This document shows positions 16,569 through 25,744 of a DNA stretch of 40,548 nt, piece after piece. The translations under genes were made by a program, and so were the position numbers. Under the pieces are notes generated by a model. That model was not told the origin of the DNA and made no database searches. It saw only the letters and a program-made list of their open reading frames with translations. Source of the stretch: Bacilli bacterium (GTDB lineage Bacteria > Bacillota_I > Bacilli_A > RF39 > UBA660); assembly GCA_022798795.1 (NCBI GenBank), contig JAAWNF010000005.1:1-40548 (forward strand). The letters run 5' to 3'. Numbering within the stretch: the first letter of the stretch is position 1; every line of letters starts with the position of its first letter.

Positions 16569-17290
16569 GAATTGGAGTTTTTGATTCTGGAATAGGTGGA
16601 CTAAATGTTTTAAAAGAATTGTTGCATCGTCATCCTAATCTAGAATATTTATATTATGGAGATACATTTTATTTACCATATGGAGAAAAAAGTAGAGAAG
16701 AATTAATAAAACTAGGAGTTCGGATTATTCGCTTTTTTGAAGAAGCTCATGTAGATAGGATTGTTATTGCATGCGGAACCTGTAGTAGTTTGATAGAAGA
16801 ATATAAAAAGTATACAGAGGTTCCGATTGATGATGTCATTTGTCCTACTGTAGAGTATACGAAAAAGCATTATCATAAAGTTGCCCTTTTAGCTACGTCA
16901 GCAACGATTGAAAATGGAACTTTTGAGAAGAAGTTAAAACAGGCAAAAATAGAAGTGGAGCCTTTGAGTTGCCCAAATTTTGTACCATATTTAGAAGGTT
17001 TATCTGAACATTTAAATATGGATGAGGAACTAAAATCAATTTATCATAAAGATTGTGAAGCTGTTATTTTGGGATGTACCCATTATCCTTTATTAAAAAA
17101 TGAAATTGAAAAAAGTTTATCTCTTCCTACAATTGACATGGGAAAAGTGTTGAGTGAAGCAATAAAATTAGAAGATTCTAAACCTATGTTGCATATTTAT
17201 ATGAGTAAAGTTACACCGTTTTTGCAGAGAAATGTAAATAAGATTTTAGAACGAGATATTTTAGTGATAGAAAAGAATTTACCTGTATAA
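16565..17290 (+). CDS. murI: Glutamate racemase-family protein
   Basis: A 241-residue Asp/Glu racemase. Visible are FDSGIGG with Asp7, YGDTFYLPYGEKS, the first catalytic Cys70 in IACGTCSS, and the second Cys171 in ILGCTHYPLL. MurI normally makes D-glutamate for peptidoglycan. It is shorter than typical MurI (about 265) and reads C-G-T-C where the family has C-N-T-A, so a substrate-contacting Asn is missing. Glutamate racemase is still the best call because both cysteines and the THYPLL motif are kept. Confidence 0.75.
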   Translation: MRIGVFDSGIGGLNVLKELLHRHPNLEYLYYGDTFYLPYGEKSREELIKLGVRIIRFFEEAHVDRIVIACGTCSSLIEEYKKYTEVPIDDVICPTVEYTKKHYHKVALLATSATIENGTFEKKLKQAKIEVEPLSCPNFVPYLEGLSEHLNMDEELKSIYHKDCEAVILGCTHYPLLKNEIEKSLSLPTIDMGKVLSEAIKLEDSKPMLHIYMSKVTPFLQRNVNKILERDILVIEKNLPV

Positions 17291-17328
17291 ATCATATTGT
17301 AGTAGAAATACTAAGTATGGTGGTTTTT

Positions 17329-18501
17329 ATGAAAAAATGGATAATTCTTTTCTTTTTTTGTTGGTGTATGATTGGTTGTATTCAAATACCAACAATTATG
17401 AATTTTGAAGGAAAAAAGCAAGTCGATTTAGAAGAATATTTTAAAGATTATCAGATACAACTAGAGGTGGAAGAAATTTATAGTGAAAAGGAAGTTGGTA
17501 CAATTTTAAAGCAAGTTCCCAATAGTGGTAAAATGAACGAAAACCAAAAAATAAAAATTGTTGTTTCTAAAGGCGTGGATTATAAGGCGTTACAGGTGAA
17601 TGAATTAGGAGATATTCCAATCATGATGTATCATGGTATTTGGAGTTTAAATGATGATGATACGAATTATTTAAAAGGGAATGTAGATAAAGATGGATAT
17701 CAAAGAACGAGTGAATCTTTTAGAAGAGATTTAGAGTTTTATTATAGGGAAGGTTATCGCATGATACGTTTATCAGATTTTATAGAGGGTAAAATTGATG
17801 TGGAATTAGGAAAAAGTCCTATTGTTTTAACGTTTGATGATGGAAAAAATAATATTGAAGTTTCTAAAAATCAAAAAGGAGAGCTTATTATTGAACCCAA
17901 TTCAGCAGTAGGAATATTAGAGGAATTTAAGAAGAAGTATCCAGATTTTGGAGTTACAGCTACTTTCTTTTTGAATGAAAATTTGTTTGAAAGTGAATAT
18001 AATAAAGAAATTGTAAAATGGTTAGTAGAACATGGATATGATATTGGAAATCATAGCGCTAATCATGTAGACTTTTCAAAAATAAATCAAGAAGAAACTT
18101 CAAGGCAAATAGGTAAAATGTATTGTATTTTAGATGAAATTATTCCTGAACAATTTGTTTCTATCGTGGCACTTCCATTTGGGTCGCCTTATAGTAAAGA
18201 ACATATGAATTTTCCTTATATTTTAAAAAGCAATTATAATGGAAAAAATTATGATACGAGTGCAACTTTAAGAGTAGGTTGGGAAGCAAATCCGTCTCCT
18301 TTTTCTAATCAGTTTGATTCTACCTTTTTAAAAAGAATTCGTGCATATGATAATGGTGGGGAAGACTATGATATTGAGATGAATTTTAATATGCTTTCTA
18401 AAAATAAATTTATTTCAGACGGAAACCCTAATATAATTACAATACCAGATACTTTAAAGACAAATGTTGGTAAAACCACATTAAAATTGAATACATATTA
18501 A
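17329..18501 (+). CDS. Lipoprotein polysaccharide deacetylase with a PASTA-like N-terminal domain
   Basis: A 390-residue exported protein. The signal peptide ends in a lipobox-like MIGC with Cys17. Residues about 35-90 look like one PASTA repeat (VDLEEYFKDYQIQLEVEEIYSEKEVGTILKQVPNSGKMNENQKIKIVVSKG in pattern), a fold that binds cell-wall fragments. A NodB deacetylase domain follows with TFDDG (168-172) and the metal motif GNHSANH (240-246). It probably removes acetyl groups from peptidoglycan or a surface glycan. ATG 17329 is chosen because GGTGG lies 6 nt upstream. Confidence 0.78.
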   Translation: MKKWIILFFFCWCMIGCIQIPTIMNFEGKKQVDLEEYFKDYQIQLEVEEIYSEKEVGTILKQVPNSGKMNENQKIKIVVSKGVDYKALQVNELGDIPIMMYHGIWSLNDDDTNYLKGNVDKDGYQRTSESFRRDLEFYYREGYRMIRLSDFIEGKIDVELGKSPIVLTFDDGKNNIEVSKNQKGELIIEPNSAVGILEEFKKKYPDFGVTATFFLNENLFESEYNKEIVKWLVEHGYDIGNHSANHVDFSKINQEETSRQIGKMYCILDEIIPEQFVSIVALPFGSPYSKEHMNFPYILKSNYNGKNYDTSATLRVGWEANPSPFSNQFDSTFLKRIRAYDNGGEDYDIEMNFNMLSKNKFISDGNPNIITIPDTLKTNVGKTTLKLNTY

Positions 18502-18509
18502 AAAAAATA

Positions 18510-18518
18510 TGATATACT
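18510..18518 (+). promoter_or_regulatory. Extended -10 upstream of the frameshifted gene
   Basis: TGATATACT, 18 bp before the GTG at 18536. No clear -35 at the usual distance, as expected for TGn promoters. Confidence 0.4.
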
Positions 18519-18535
18519 GAACATAGGTGATATAC

Positions 18536-18764
18536 GTGTTTAAAAAAAAAGACAAAACCGCAAGATAGATATGTAACCGTTCTAATTGGCTCTGGAAGTA
18601 GTTCAATGTTTACTAAGGTAAGAAAAGGAGAGCAAGTATTGATTGGAAGTGGTTCTTCTTCTATGGTAATACGTGCGGGAGAAACTGTTTCTATTGATGA
18701 AAAGCTTGAAGAAAGATTTCCAACAACGCCAAAGCAAAAAATAAAAAGTATATTTAGGAAGTAG
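18536..18764 (+). pseudogene. Small protein with repeated IGSGSSSM motif, frameshifted in a 9-A run
   Basis: GTG at 18536 follows AGGTGATATAC and enters a run of nine A (18542-18550). In that frame it stops after ten codons. Removing one A gives an open frame of about 75 codons to TAG 18762-18764: DRYVTVLIGSGSSSMFTKV... then EQVLIGSGSSSMVIRAGETVSID, and a basic tail. The IGSGSSSM segment occurs twice, 26 residues apart. The downstream frame has no start codon near its beginning. This is either a sequencing indel, a real frameshift or slippage. I do not recognise the protein. Confidence 0.6.
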
Positions 18765-18773
18765 GTATGATTG

Positions 18774-19364
18774 ATGATTGATACAAGAGAAGAAAATGTA
18801 GAAATAGAGCTAAAAATATTAGTTCAAGATGAAGAAGCATTTAAGAGATATTTAGAAGAACACACCACTTTTATAAAAGAAGAAATGATAGAAGATACAT
18901 ATTTTGAAAATCCTGATTATCCATTTTTATATATAGATGAAAAGGGACTTAAAAATGCGAAAAAAAGGCTTCGAGTTCGTAAAAGTAATAGTGGAGATAC
19001 AATTAATTTTAAAGAAAAAGTATTTGGAGAAAAAGAACAATTTTTATATTCTAATGAAATAGAAGAAAAATTAACTTCAGGAGAACAAATGATTAAAATA
19101 TTGGAATCTCTTGGATTTGTCACTAGCTGTCATTATCATAAGGTAAGAAAAGTATATCATGCTGAAAATTTTGAATTTGATGTGGATTTTATTGATGTTT
19201 TAGGTATGGTTGTAGAAATTGAATATCAAGGAAAACTTGATGATTTAAAAAATGGTATTGATAGGATAAGAAGTTTTTTGAAAGAAATTGATATTACAAA
19301 TTATGTTGAGATAAGAACGACATACCCAGAAATATTATGGAATGGTATGGATTGTTATTTATAA
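18774..19364 (+). CDS. CYTH-domain phosphatase/cyclase-like protein
   Basis: A 196-residue CYTH (CyaB/thiamine triphosphatase) protein. The signature EIELK (residues 10-14) opens the tunnel fold, and alternating charged strand residues follow: KRLRVRKS, NFKEKVFGEKE, KVRKVYH, FDVDFIDVLGMVVEIEY. These enzymes bind triphosphates with Mg2+, acting as (thiamine or inorganic) triphosphatase or class IV adenylate cyclase; triphosphatase is more common in Firmicutes. ATG 18774 lies 8 nt after AGG. It is 9 bp after the frameshifted gene and converges on tmcAL. Confidence 0.8.
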   Translation: MIDTREENVEIELKILVQDEEAFKRYLEEHTTFIKEEMIEDTYFENPDYPFLYIDEKGLKNAKKRLRVRKSNSGDTINFKEKVFGEKEQFLYSNEIEEKLTSGEQMIKILESLGFVTSCHYHKVRKVYHAENFEFDVDFIDVLGMVVEIEYQGKLDDLKNGIDRIRSFLKEIDITNYVEIRTTYPEILWNGMDCYL

Positions 19365-19365
19365 G

Positions 19366-19391
19366 AAAAAGACATTTAATTGTCTTTTTTT
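19366..19391. terminator. Bidirectional terminator between the CYTH gene and tmcAL
   Basis: AAAAAGACA (19366-19374) pairs with TGTCTTTTT (19381-19389). A-run and T-run flank both sides, so it can serve both convergent genes; it includes the tmcAL stop codon. Confidence 0.75.
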
Positions 19392-20524
19392 GGAATATTT
19401 TTTATTTCTTCTTCTAGTAATTGTTTTTGTAATTCTATTGGAAAAGCTAATGTGTAAATTTGATGAATTCGAAAATCTAGTTCTAAAAGATGATTATTAT
19501 CATTAGAATAATTGGAGAAAAAGGGAAGTTTAACTTCTTTTTTTACTAAATTTAAGTACTTTCTACCTTTTTCAGTAAAGCCTAAAATTCGAATATAGGG
19601 ATGTTCTTTATAGAATGATGCTTCTTCTTTGGTTAGTCCACAAAGGATATATAGACAAATTCTTTTTAATTTGCTATAAGTTTCACTTTTCGTTTTTATA
19701 ATTCTTATAAACTCATCTAAAGAGTTGGAATATAGGATTGCTTTTTTCATTCTTGGAACTAATTTTTCATTTACTTCATGGTAATTCAATAAATTTTCTT
19801 TTTCTGAAATGATTTTGTATTTTAAAAGAGGAAATAAATTTTCAATGTCAATATTTTGGTGAATGTATTGAGCAGATAATAGAGGAACTGAGTGATTGAT
19901 ATCTTTTTTTTCTTTTAAAGCTTTTCGAATACTACTAGCGCTTGTTACTTTTTCTAATGTGTTACTATGATAGTCATTTGTTCTTTGAATTGTAATGGGT
20001 ATAATAGATGCATTTTGTTTTTGAATTTCTTTAGTATAAGAGATTCCAAGTAAGTCATTTGGAGAAGTTATTGTTATTCCAGATAACTCTTTTAAAGATT
20101 TTGAAAGTGCAGTTGGATAATTGAAACCTTCTTTTAAAAAAGTTTTAACATTTTCGTTATGTAGTTTATTTGATTGAAGAAGTGCTAATGTCGTCAATTT
20201 TTGAATATCATTTTCTTCACTTCCAAAAATTAAATATTCTATTTGTAACTCTTTCAATATCGTAATAGCACCTTTTGCAAAAAGGTCAGCACTTCCAGTC
20301 GCAAAAATAAATGGTAATTCAATTACTAAATCTACTCCATAGAAAAGAGCAATTTCTGCTTTTTCCCATTTTGTTAAGATACTAACATCACCACGTTCTG
20401 TAAATGGACCACTCATGACTAAAACAAGAATATGATTTGGATACATTTTTTTTATTTTTTCAATGTGATATAAATGGCCATTATGAAATGGATTATATTC
20501 ACAGATAATGCCAATTGATTTCAT
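19376..20524 (-). CDS. tmcAL: tRNA(Met) cytidine acetate ligase
   Basis: A 382-residue YlbM/TmcAL protein. The nucleotidyltransferase-like HIGH motif is ICEYNPFHNGHLYHI, followed by VMSGPFTERGDVSILTKWEKAEIAL and VDLVIELPFIFATGSADLFAKGA, all family-typical; SASSIRKAL is the later conserved segment. The enzyme makes N4-acetylcytidine at the wobble base of elongator tRNA-Met from acetate and ATP. Start 20524 is chosen for GTGGTGATTATC upstream; longer starts have none. Confidence 0.9.
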   Translation of the reverse strand: MKSIGIICEYNPFHNGHLYHIEKIKKMYPNHILVLVMSGPFTERGDVSILTKWEKAEIALFYGVDLVIELPFIFATGSADLFAKGAITILKELQIEYLIFGSEENDIQKLTTLALLQSNKLHNENVKTFLKEGFNYPTALSKSLKELSGITITSPNDLLGISYTKEIQKQNASIIPITIQRTNDYHSNTLEKVTSASSIRKALKEKKDINHSVPLLSAQYIHQNIDIENLFPLLKYKIISEKENLLNYHEVNEKLVPRMKKAILYSNSLDEFIRIIKTKSETYSKLKRICLYILCGLTKEEASFYKEHPYIRILGFTEKGRKYLNLVKKEVKLPFFSNYSNDNNHLLELDFRIHQIYTLAFPIELQKQLLEEEIKNIPKKDN

Positions 20525-20778
20525 GATAATCACCACAGTTATCATATCATATTTTCAATAAAATTGAATATCTTTCTTAAATTTATATGGAACCACAAAA
20601 AGCTATTTTAAAAAAATATTTTTTCATTTCAATTCAATTTTTTTAAGAATGATTTTATTTATTGTTATCATGTATTATTATTTTTTTATATTGCTTATTT
20701 ATTTGACAACTTTTTTGTTGTTTTTTTCTTTTGTATAAAAAAAGAAAAATTTTCCATAATAAATTTAGGAGGGAAAAC
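20525..20778. other. AT-rich intergenic region before spoVAC
   Basis: A divergent gap of 254 bp. It holds a weak hairpin CAAC-T6-GTTG followed by T residues near 20704-20728, and GAATG ... CATGTATTA (near 20647-20678), which is only loosely like a SigG promoter. I cannot support a promoter firmly. Confidence 0.4.
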
Positions 20779-21222
20779 ATGGAAAAAACAAAATATAAAG
20801 ATTTAGTGGATAAACATACTCCAAAAGAAAATAGATTATACAACGGAATGATTGCATTTATAACAGGTGGTTTCATGGGAGCACTAGGAGAATTATTGAG
20901 ACAGCTTTATGCTTACTTTTTTGATATTCCCACTTCAGAAGCTACAATGTTTATGATTATTACTTTAATATTTATTGGATGTTTATTTACTTGTTTTGGA
21001 TTTTTTGACAAATGGGTTAATTTTGCAAAATGTGGTTTGATTATTCCAATTACAGGATTTGCACATGCAATGATGAGTGCAGCTTTGGAATATCGCAAAG
21101 AAGGTATGGTAACTGGTATTGGAGCTAATATGTTTAAATTGGCTGGTTCAGTTATTATATTTGGAGTAGTGAGTGCATATACATTTGGATTAATTCGTCT
21201 TTTATTAGGAGGGATAGCATGA
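20779..21222 (+). CDS. spoVAC: Stage V sporulation protein AC
   Basis: A 147-residue multi-pass membrane protein of the SpoVA channel, with four to five hydrophobic segments and the family motif FITGGFMGALGELLRQ. SpoVA proteins import dipicolinic acid into the forespore and release it at germination; SpoVAC is thought to form the channel. The start MEKTKYKDLV at 20779 follows TTAGGAGGG. The ATG of spoVAD overlaps its stop by 4 nt. Confidence 0.93.
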   Translation: MEKTKYKDLVDKHTPKENRLYNGMIAFITGGFMGALGELLRQLYAYFFDIPTSEATMFMIITLIFIGCLFTCFGFFDKWVNFAKCGLIIPITGFAHAMMSAALEYRKEGMVTGIGANMFKLAGSVIIFGVVSAYTFGLIRLLLGGIA

Positions 21223-22208
21223 CATTTAAATATAATAATGTTTATTTGAATAGTGCAAGTACGGTAGCAGGACCATATGAACAAAAGGGTCCTTTAAAGA
21301 ACTATTATGATGCTACATATGATGATTTTTATATAAATATGGATACCTTTGAGCAAGCGGAAAGCAAAATGATAGAAGATAGTGTTGATATTTTGTTATC
21401 AAAAATAGGAAAAACAAAGTTTGATATTGATTTATTTTTATCTGGGGATTTATTAAATCAGATTGCTTCTTCTAGTTATGCAGCTAGTAGATTGGGAATT
21501 CCTTTTATGGGAGTTTATAATGCTTGTGCGACAAGTGTTGAAGGATTAATATTGGCATCAAATATGGTGGAAAGTAAGCAGATTAAAAATTGTATTTGTT
21601 CTGTAAGTTCTCATAATAATACTGCGGAAAAACAATTTCGCTATCCAGTTGAATATGGTGGCCCAAAACCAAAAACAGCGACATTTACAACAACAGGAAG
21701 TGCTAGTGCTTATTTATCTAGTAATAAAGAACAGATAAAAATAGATAGTTCTACCGTTGGTAGCGTTGTAGATTTAGGAATTAAAGATGTTTATCATATG
21801 GGTGCAGTTATGGCTCCAGCAGCAGCAGATACAATTTTTAAACATTTGAGAGATACCAAAAGAGAAATCGGTTATTATGATTTAATATTGACTGGAGATT
21901 TAGGAGTATATGGTAGAGATATTCTAAAAGAGTATATGCAAACGGAATTTGGAATAGAACTAAAGAATTATAATGATACTGCTTGTATGATATATGATAG
22001 GGAAAAACAACCAGTCTATGCAGGAGGTAGTGGACCAGCTTGTGCACCTCTTGTTACTTATAGTTATATTTTAAACAAAATGAAAAAAAAAGAATATCAT
22101 CGAGTTTTATTAGTTGCAACTGGAGCATTGCATTCTCCAACAATGGTGAATCAAAAGTTATCTATCCCAGCAATTGCTCATGCCATTAGTTTGGAGGTGG
22201 TAGAATGA
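21219..22208 (+). CDS. spoVAD: Stage V sporulation protein AD
   Basis: A 329-residue thiolase-fold protein. Family patterns seen: NSASTVAGPYEQKGPL near the N-terminus, GVYNACATSVEGL around the position of the thiolase cysteine, VSSHNNTAEKQFRYPVEYGGPKP, and the C-terminal GALHSPTMVNQKLSIPAIAHA. SpoVAD binds dipicolinic acid at the spore inner membrane. Overlaps both neighbours by 4 nt, so the three genes are translationally coupled. Confidence 0.94.
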   Translation: MTFKYNNVYLNSASTVAGPYEQKGPLKNYYDATYDDFYINMDTFEQAESKMIEDSVDILLSKIGKTKFDIDLFLSGDLLNQIASSSYAASRLGIPFMGVYNACATSVEGLILASNMVESKQIKNCICSVSSHNNTAEKQFRYPVEYGGPKPKTATFTTTGSASAYLSSNKEQIKIDSSTVGSVVDLGIKDVYHMGAVMAPAAADTIFKHLRDTKREIGYYDLILTGDLGVYGRDILKEYMQTEFGIELKNYNDTACMIYDREKQPVYAGGSGPACAPLVTYSYILNKMKKKEYHRVLLVATGALHSPTMVNQKLSIPAIAHAISLEVVE

Positions 22209-22555
22209 TTTTCGTTAATTCATTTCTATTTTGTGGTTTTGTTTGTTTATTAGGACAAATGATATTAGATAATACCAAATTAACACCAGGGCACGTTACT
22301 ACAATCTTTGTTATTGTGGGAGCTTTCTTAGATACTTTTAGTATTTATGATAAAATTATTTTGTGGGCAGGAGGAGGAGCTTTAGTTCCAATCACAAGTT
22401 TTGGACATTTGCTTTCTCATGGAGCTATGGATGTAGCTTTAGACCAAGGATTAATGGCACTTTTTATGGGAATGTTTAACTTGACAGCTTCTGGCATTAC
22501 CTCAGCAATTATCTTTTCATTCTTTCTTTCTCTTATATTTAAACCAAAAGATTAG
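22205..22555 (+). CDS. spoVAE: Stage V sporulation protein AE
   Basis: A 116-residue membrane protein with four hydrophobic segments and the GHVTTIFVIVGAFLDTF and GAGGGALVPITSFGH-like patterns of SpoVAE (the small SpoVAEb form). Last gene of a minimal spoVAC-D-E operon; no spoVAA, AB or AF is adjacent, which is usual in clostridia-like sporulators. Confidence 0.92.
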   Translation: MIFVNSFLFCGFVCLLGQMILDNTKLTPGHVTTIFVIVGAFLDTFSIYDKIILWAGGGALVPITSFGHLLSHGAMDVALDQGLMALFMGMFNLTASGITSAIIFSFFLSLIFKPKD

Positions 22556-22578
22556 AAATCATATTTTCTAATTTTTTT
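22551..22578 (+). terminator. Terminator of spoVAC-D-E
   Basis: ATTAGAAA (22551-22558) pairs with TTTCTAAT (22565-22572), 6-nt loop, T-run after. Confidence 0.7.
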
Positions 22579-22598
22579 GTATTATTAAAAATGAAACA

Positions 22599-22607
22599 TG
22601 ATATAAT
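22599..22607 (+). promoter_or_regulatory. Extended -10 promoter of the DUF2207 gene
   Basis: TGATATAAT 18 bp before the start codon. The -35 is weak (TTGTAT at 19 bp spacing). Confidence 0.5.
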
Positions 22608-22625
22608 GAATGTAAGGGTGATTGT

Positions 22626-24521
22626 ATGAAGAAATTATTTGCGATATGGATTTTTCTAATTGCCAGTTTTACGTTACCAATAGTAGTAAAGGCAACTGAT
22701 TATGGAATAGAAAATTTTAATATGCATATAACCGTTTTAGAAAATGGAGATTTGTATGTAAGAGAAGCTTTTGTTATGAATGGTACATTTAATGGAATGG
22801 ATAGAGATATTAATTTTGAAAACATTTTTGCGTCAAAATTTACTGGAGATAAAGATTCTTTTAATGGAAGTAGTATTTATAATGGGACTGATATAGAGCT
22901 TATTCAAATAAGAGCGATTCCTTATAATGATTCTATTTCTTGGAAAGATATGGAGAATAGCGGAACAAAATTTACGAAAGTTTATAGTGCTGAAGCAGGC
23001 GAATTTGGGGTCTATACAGAAAATAAAACAAGTTCAGGAGTGAGTTTTCGTATTTATAATCCTTCTTCAAAGAGACATTTTTTCTATTTGGAATATGTTA
23101 TTGAAAATATGGCAGTTGTTCATGAAGATGTAGCAGAAGTTGGTTGGAATATCTTTAATGATAATTTTAGAGAAAGTATTCATCATTTTAAGGCAGACAT
23201 ATATATTCCAGATAATCAAAATTTGTTAAAAGGGTATGCTCATGGACCATTAGTTGGAAATATAGAATTAGATGGAAATAATCATATTATTCTTACAATT
23301 GATGAGTTATATGCGAATACAGCAATGGATACTCGCTTTGTATTCGATAAGAAAGTTGTAAATGGTTCTACTAAATTTTCTCATGTGGAAGCACTTGATA
23401 CAATTGTAGAAGTAGAAACAGAAAAGGCAGAGGTTGCGAATCAAAAAAGAGAAGAAGCAAGAAAGCAAGTAGCAAGAGATAGAAAAATAACATTATTTAT
23501 GACAATTGCTTTTAGTGTACTAGGTGGAGCATGGATTATTGGATTGGGATTCTTAATTTTTAACATTTATAAAAAACATGATAAAGAGTATGAATCAACT
23601 TTTAAAACTGAATATTTTAGAGATTTTCCAGCAGATTATAATCCATCTACTGTAGGATATTTATTTCATCAGAATGTTAGTAATAATGATTTGTCAGCTT
23701 GTTTGTTAAATTTAATTTATAAAAAAGTAGTAACCTTTGAGCCACTTAATAAAAAAGATTATAAGCTTGTTTATAATGAAAATGAAGCTATTATGACAGC
23801 TTCGGATAAACAATTGATAAAGTTAATTTTTAAAGAACGAGAAATCACTTTAAATGAGCTTAAGAAAAAAGCCAAATCAGGTTATTCTTCTTTTATTAGT
23901 AATTTTAATCAATGGAAAAATTTAGCGACTATAGAAGCAAAGAATGAAAATTTTTATGAAAATAAATCAGGGATTAAACTGAAATCTAGTCTTTATTCTA
24001 TATTAGGGTTAGTTCTTGCTGTATTGGCATTTAGATATATTTTTCTATTTGGAATTGTGATTTTTGTATTAGCCATAATTTCTTTAATTTATTTCTTATC
24101 ATTTACGAAAAAAACTTTGAAAGGCAATGAGCATTATTTAAAGTGGAAAGCTTTAAAAAAATTTATGGAAGATTTTGGAACGATGGATAAGAAAGATTTA
24201 CCAGAAATTGTATTATGGGAAAAATATTTAGTTTATGCGGTTAGTTTAGGATGTGCTGATAAACTTTCTAAGACAATGCAACTTAGAATTAATGATTTTG
24301 GTGATACAGATTTAATTGACATTCATTATAATATGAGAACAATGAGAGATATGATGATTTTTAATCGGATTATGTCTTCTACAATAAATACTGCTGTTTC
24401 TAATGCTTATTCGGCACAGTCAATAGCAAATTCTTCTAATTCTTCAGGAGGTGGATTTGGAGGAGGCTTCTCTGGAGGCGGAGGTTCTTTTGGCGGTGGC
24501 TCTGGCGGAGGACGTTTTTAA
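22626..24521 (+). CDS. DUF2207 membrane protein with glycine-rich C-terminus
   Basis: A 631-residue protein: signal peptide (1-23, ending VVKA), an outside beta-rich domain (about 24-280) with the DUF2207 pattern ITVLENGDLYVREAF, a membrane helix at about 288-312, a cytoplasmic region, a membrane pair at about 455-492, and a final tail GGGFGGGFSGGGGSFGGGS-like. This plan is typical of the widespread DUF2207 family, whose function is unknown. It follows GGGTGATTGT and stands alone with its own promoter and terminator. Confidence 0.85.
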   Translation: MKKLFAIWIFLIASFTLPIVVKATDYGIENFNMHITVLENGDLYVREAFVMNGTFNGMDRDINFENIFASKFTGDKDSFNGSSIYNGTDIELIQIRAIPYNDSISWKDMENSGTKFTKVYSAEAGEFGVYTENKTSSGVSFRIYNPSSKRHFFYLEYVIENMAVVHEDVAEVGWNIFNDNFRESIHHFKADIYIPDNQNLLKGYAHGPLVGNIELDGNNHIILTIDELYANTAMDTRFVFDKKVVNGSTKFSHVEALDTIVEVETEKAEVANQKREEARKQVARDRKITLFMTIAFSVLGGAWIIGLGFLIFNIYKKHDKEYESTFKTEYFRDFPADYNPSTVGYLFHQNVSNNDLSACLLNLIYKKVVTFEPLNKKDYKLVYNENEAIMTASDKQLIKLIFKEREITLNELKKKAKSGYSSFISNFNQWKNLATIEAKNENFYENKSGIKLKSSLYSILGLVLAVLAFRYIFLFGIVIFVLAIISLIYFLSFTKKTLKGNEHYLKWKALKKFMEDFGTMDKKDLPEIVLWEKYLVYAVSLGCADKLSKTMQLRINDFGDTDLIDIHYNMRTMRDMMIFNRIMSSTINTAVSNAYSAQSIANSSNSSGGGFGGGFSGGGGSFGGGSGGGRF

Positions 24522-24536
24522 ATATAAAAAAAACGT

Positions 24537-24567
24537 AAAAAAGTGTTACTGTGTTAGCACTTTTTTT
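24537..24567 (+). terminator. Terminator of the DUF2207 gene
   Basis: AAAAAAGTG (24537-24545) pairs with CACTTTTTT (24558-24566) with a partly paired interior. Confidence 0.65.
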
Positions 24568-24618
24568 AATAATTAGATTTATTTTCTGTATGATATTTAT
24601 TCGAGAGGAGAAATATTT

Positions 24619-25698
24619 ATGGAAAATAATAATCATAAAAGAGTTTATTTGAGAAAGGATGGACGATACTTTATTAAATATAAGAAAGGAATCAATCAAA
24701 ATGGAAAAACAGAGTATGGATTTATTTATGCCAAAAGTCCAGAAGAGGTATTAGAAAAGTATAAGAGCACATTGTCAAAAATATCTACAATTGATAAATC
24801 CTTATTTAGTGGTGATATATATCATTGGCTTAAAAGTGTTAAAATATCTTGTAAAAAATCATCTTATTCTAATTATGAATATATGGTATATGCACATCTT
24901 ATACCAACATTTGGAAAGTATAAGAGAAAACAAATTAATAAAAATATTATTAATGAATTTACAGAAAAAATGTTAAATCGAGGAATGGCTCCAAAAACAG
25001 TAAAGGATATATTGGTTATATTAAAACAAATTTTAAATTATCATAATATGAATATTTGTGTGACAATGCCAAAGGTTCCTAAAAAGGAAATTCAAATACT
25101 TACAAAAGAACATCAATTATTGTTAGAACAAAGATTAAGTCATTGTATAGCAGAAGAAGATATCGGTGTATTTTTATGTTTGTATACAGGTATTAGAATT
25201 GGTGAATTATGTGGTCTAAAGTGGGAAAACATTGATTTAGAGAATAATATTATTCGAATTGAAAAAACTTTAATACGGGTTAAAAATGATGATAAAAATA
25301 AAAAATCTAAAACGGTTGTAATATTAGATGACCCAAAATCTGCTTCTTCGATAAGAAACATTCCGATTCCAACCTTTTTGGTTTCCAAGTTGAATACTTT
25401 AAAAAAAGAAGAATCATGTTTTTTTTTAACAGGTACCAAAAATTTTATTGAACCAAGAAGTTATACAAATCATTATAAAAATATTATGAAATCACTAAAT
25501 ATAGATGAATATAATTTTCATGCATTAAGACATACATTTGCAACTAGATGTATAGAAAAAGGCTGTGACCCAAAAACTTTAAGTGAAATTCTTGGCCATT
25601 CAAATGTAAAAATTACATTAGATAGATATGTTCATCCAAGTTTTGATAACAAAGTTAGATTGATGAATAATTTAAATCCTATGTGTCATTTTAATTAA
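24619..25698 (+). CDS. Tyrosine recombinase (integrase/invertase)
   Basis: A 359-residue phage-integrase-family recombinase. Order: AP2-like arm-binding N-terminus (about 8-50), SAM-like core-binding domain (about 62-145), catalytic domain with Arg193 (TGIRIGELCGLKW), a lysine near 240, His301-x-x-Arg304 (HALRHTFATR), His327 (LGHSNV) and nucleophile Tyr337 (TLDRYVHPS). It makes covalent 3'-phosphotyrosine intermediates at paired core sites with short spacers. It lies 46 bp before the first of two inverted-repeat-bounded promoter segments, so a DNA invertase role is inferred. The arm-binding domain is more usual in integrases of mobile elements, so it may derive from one. Start follows CGAGAGGAG. 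Confidence 0.9.
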   Translation: MENNNHKRVYLRKDGRYFIKYKKGINQNGKTEYGFIYAKSPEEVLEKYKSTLSKISTIDKSLFSGDIYHWLKSVKISCKKSSYSNYEYMVYAHLIPTFGKYKRKQINKNIINEFTEKMLNRGMAPKTVKDILVILKQILNYHNMNICVTMPKVPKKEIQILTKEHQLLLEQRLSHCIAEEDIGVFLCLYTGIRIGELCGLKWENIDLENNIIRIEKTLIRVKNDDKNKKSKTVVILDDPKSASSIRNIPIPTFLVSKLNTLKKEESCFFLTGTKNFIEPRSYTNHYKNIMKSLNIDEYNFHALRHTFATRCIEKGCDPKTLSEILGHSNVKITLDRYVHPSFDNKVRLMNNLNPMCHFN

Positions 25699-25703
25699 AA
25701 GGA

Positions 25704-25730
25704 ATTGGTTCATTATGAATCAATTTTTTT
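25704..25730 (+). terminator. Terminator of the recombinase gene
   Basis: ATTGGTTC-type arm (25704-25713) pairs with ATGAATCAAT (25715-25724) before seven T. It separates the recombinase from the invertible segment that follows. Confidence 0.7.
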
Positions 25731-25744
25731 ATAAAATAAAATCC

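Noticed and set aside
20655-20876. Minus-strand frame before spoVAC
   Set aside because: AT-rich, lysine/asparagine runs, no binding site, and it overlaps spoVAC.
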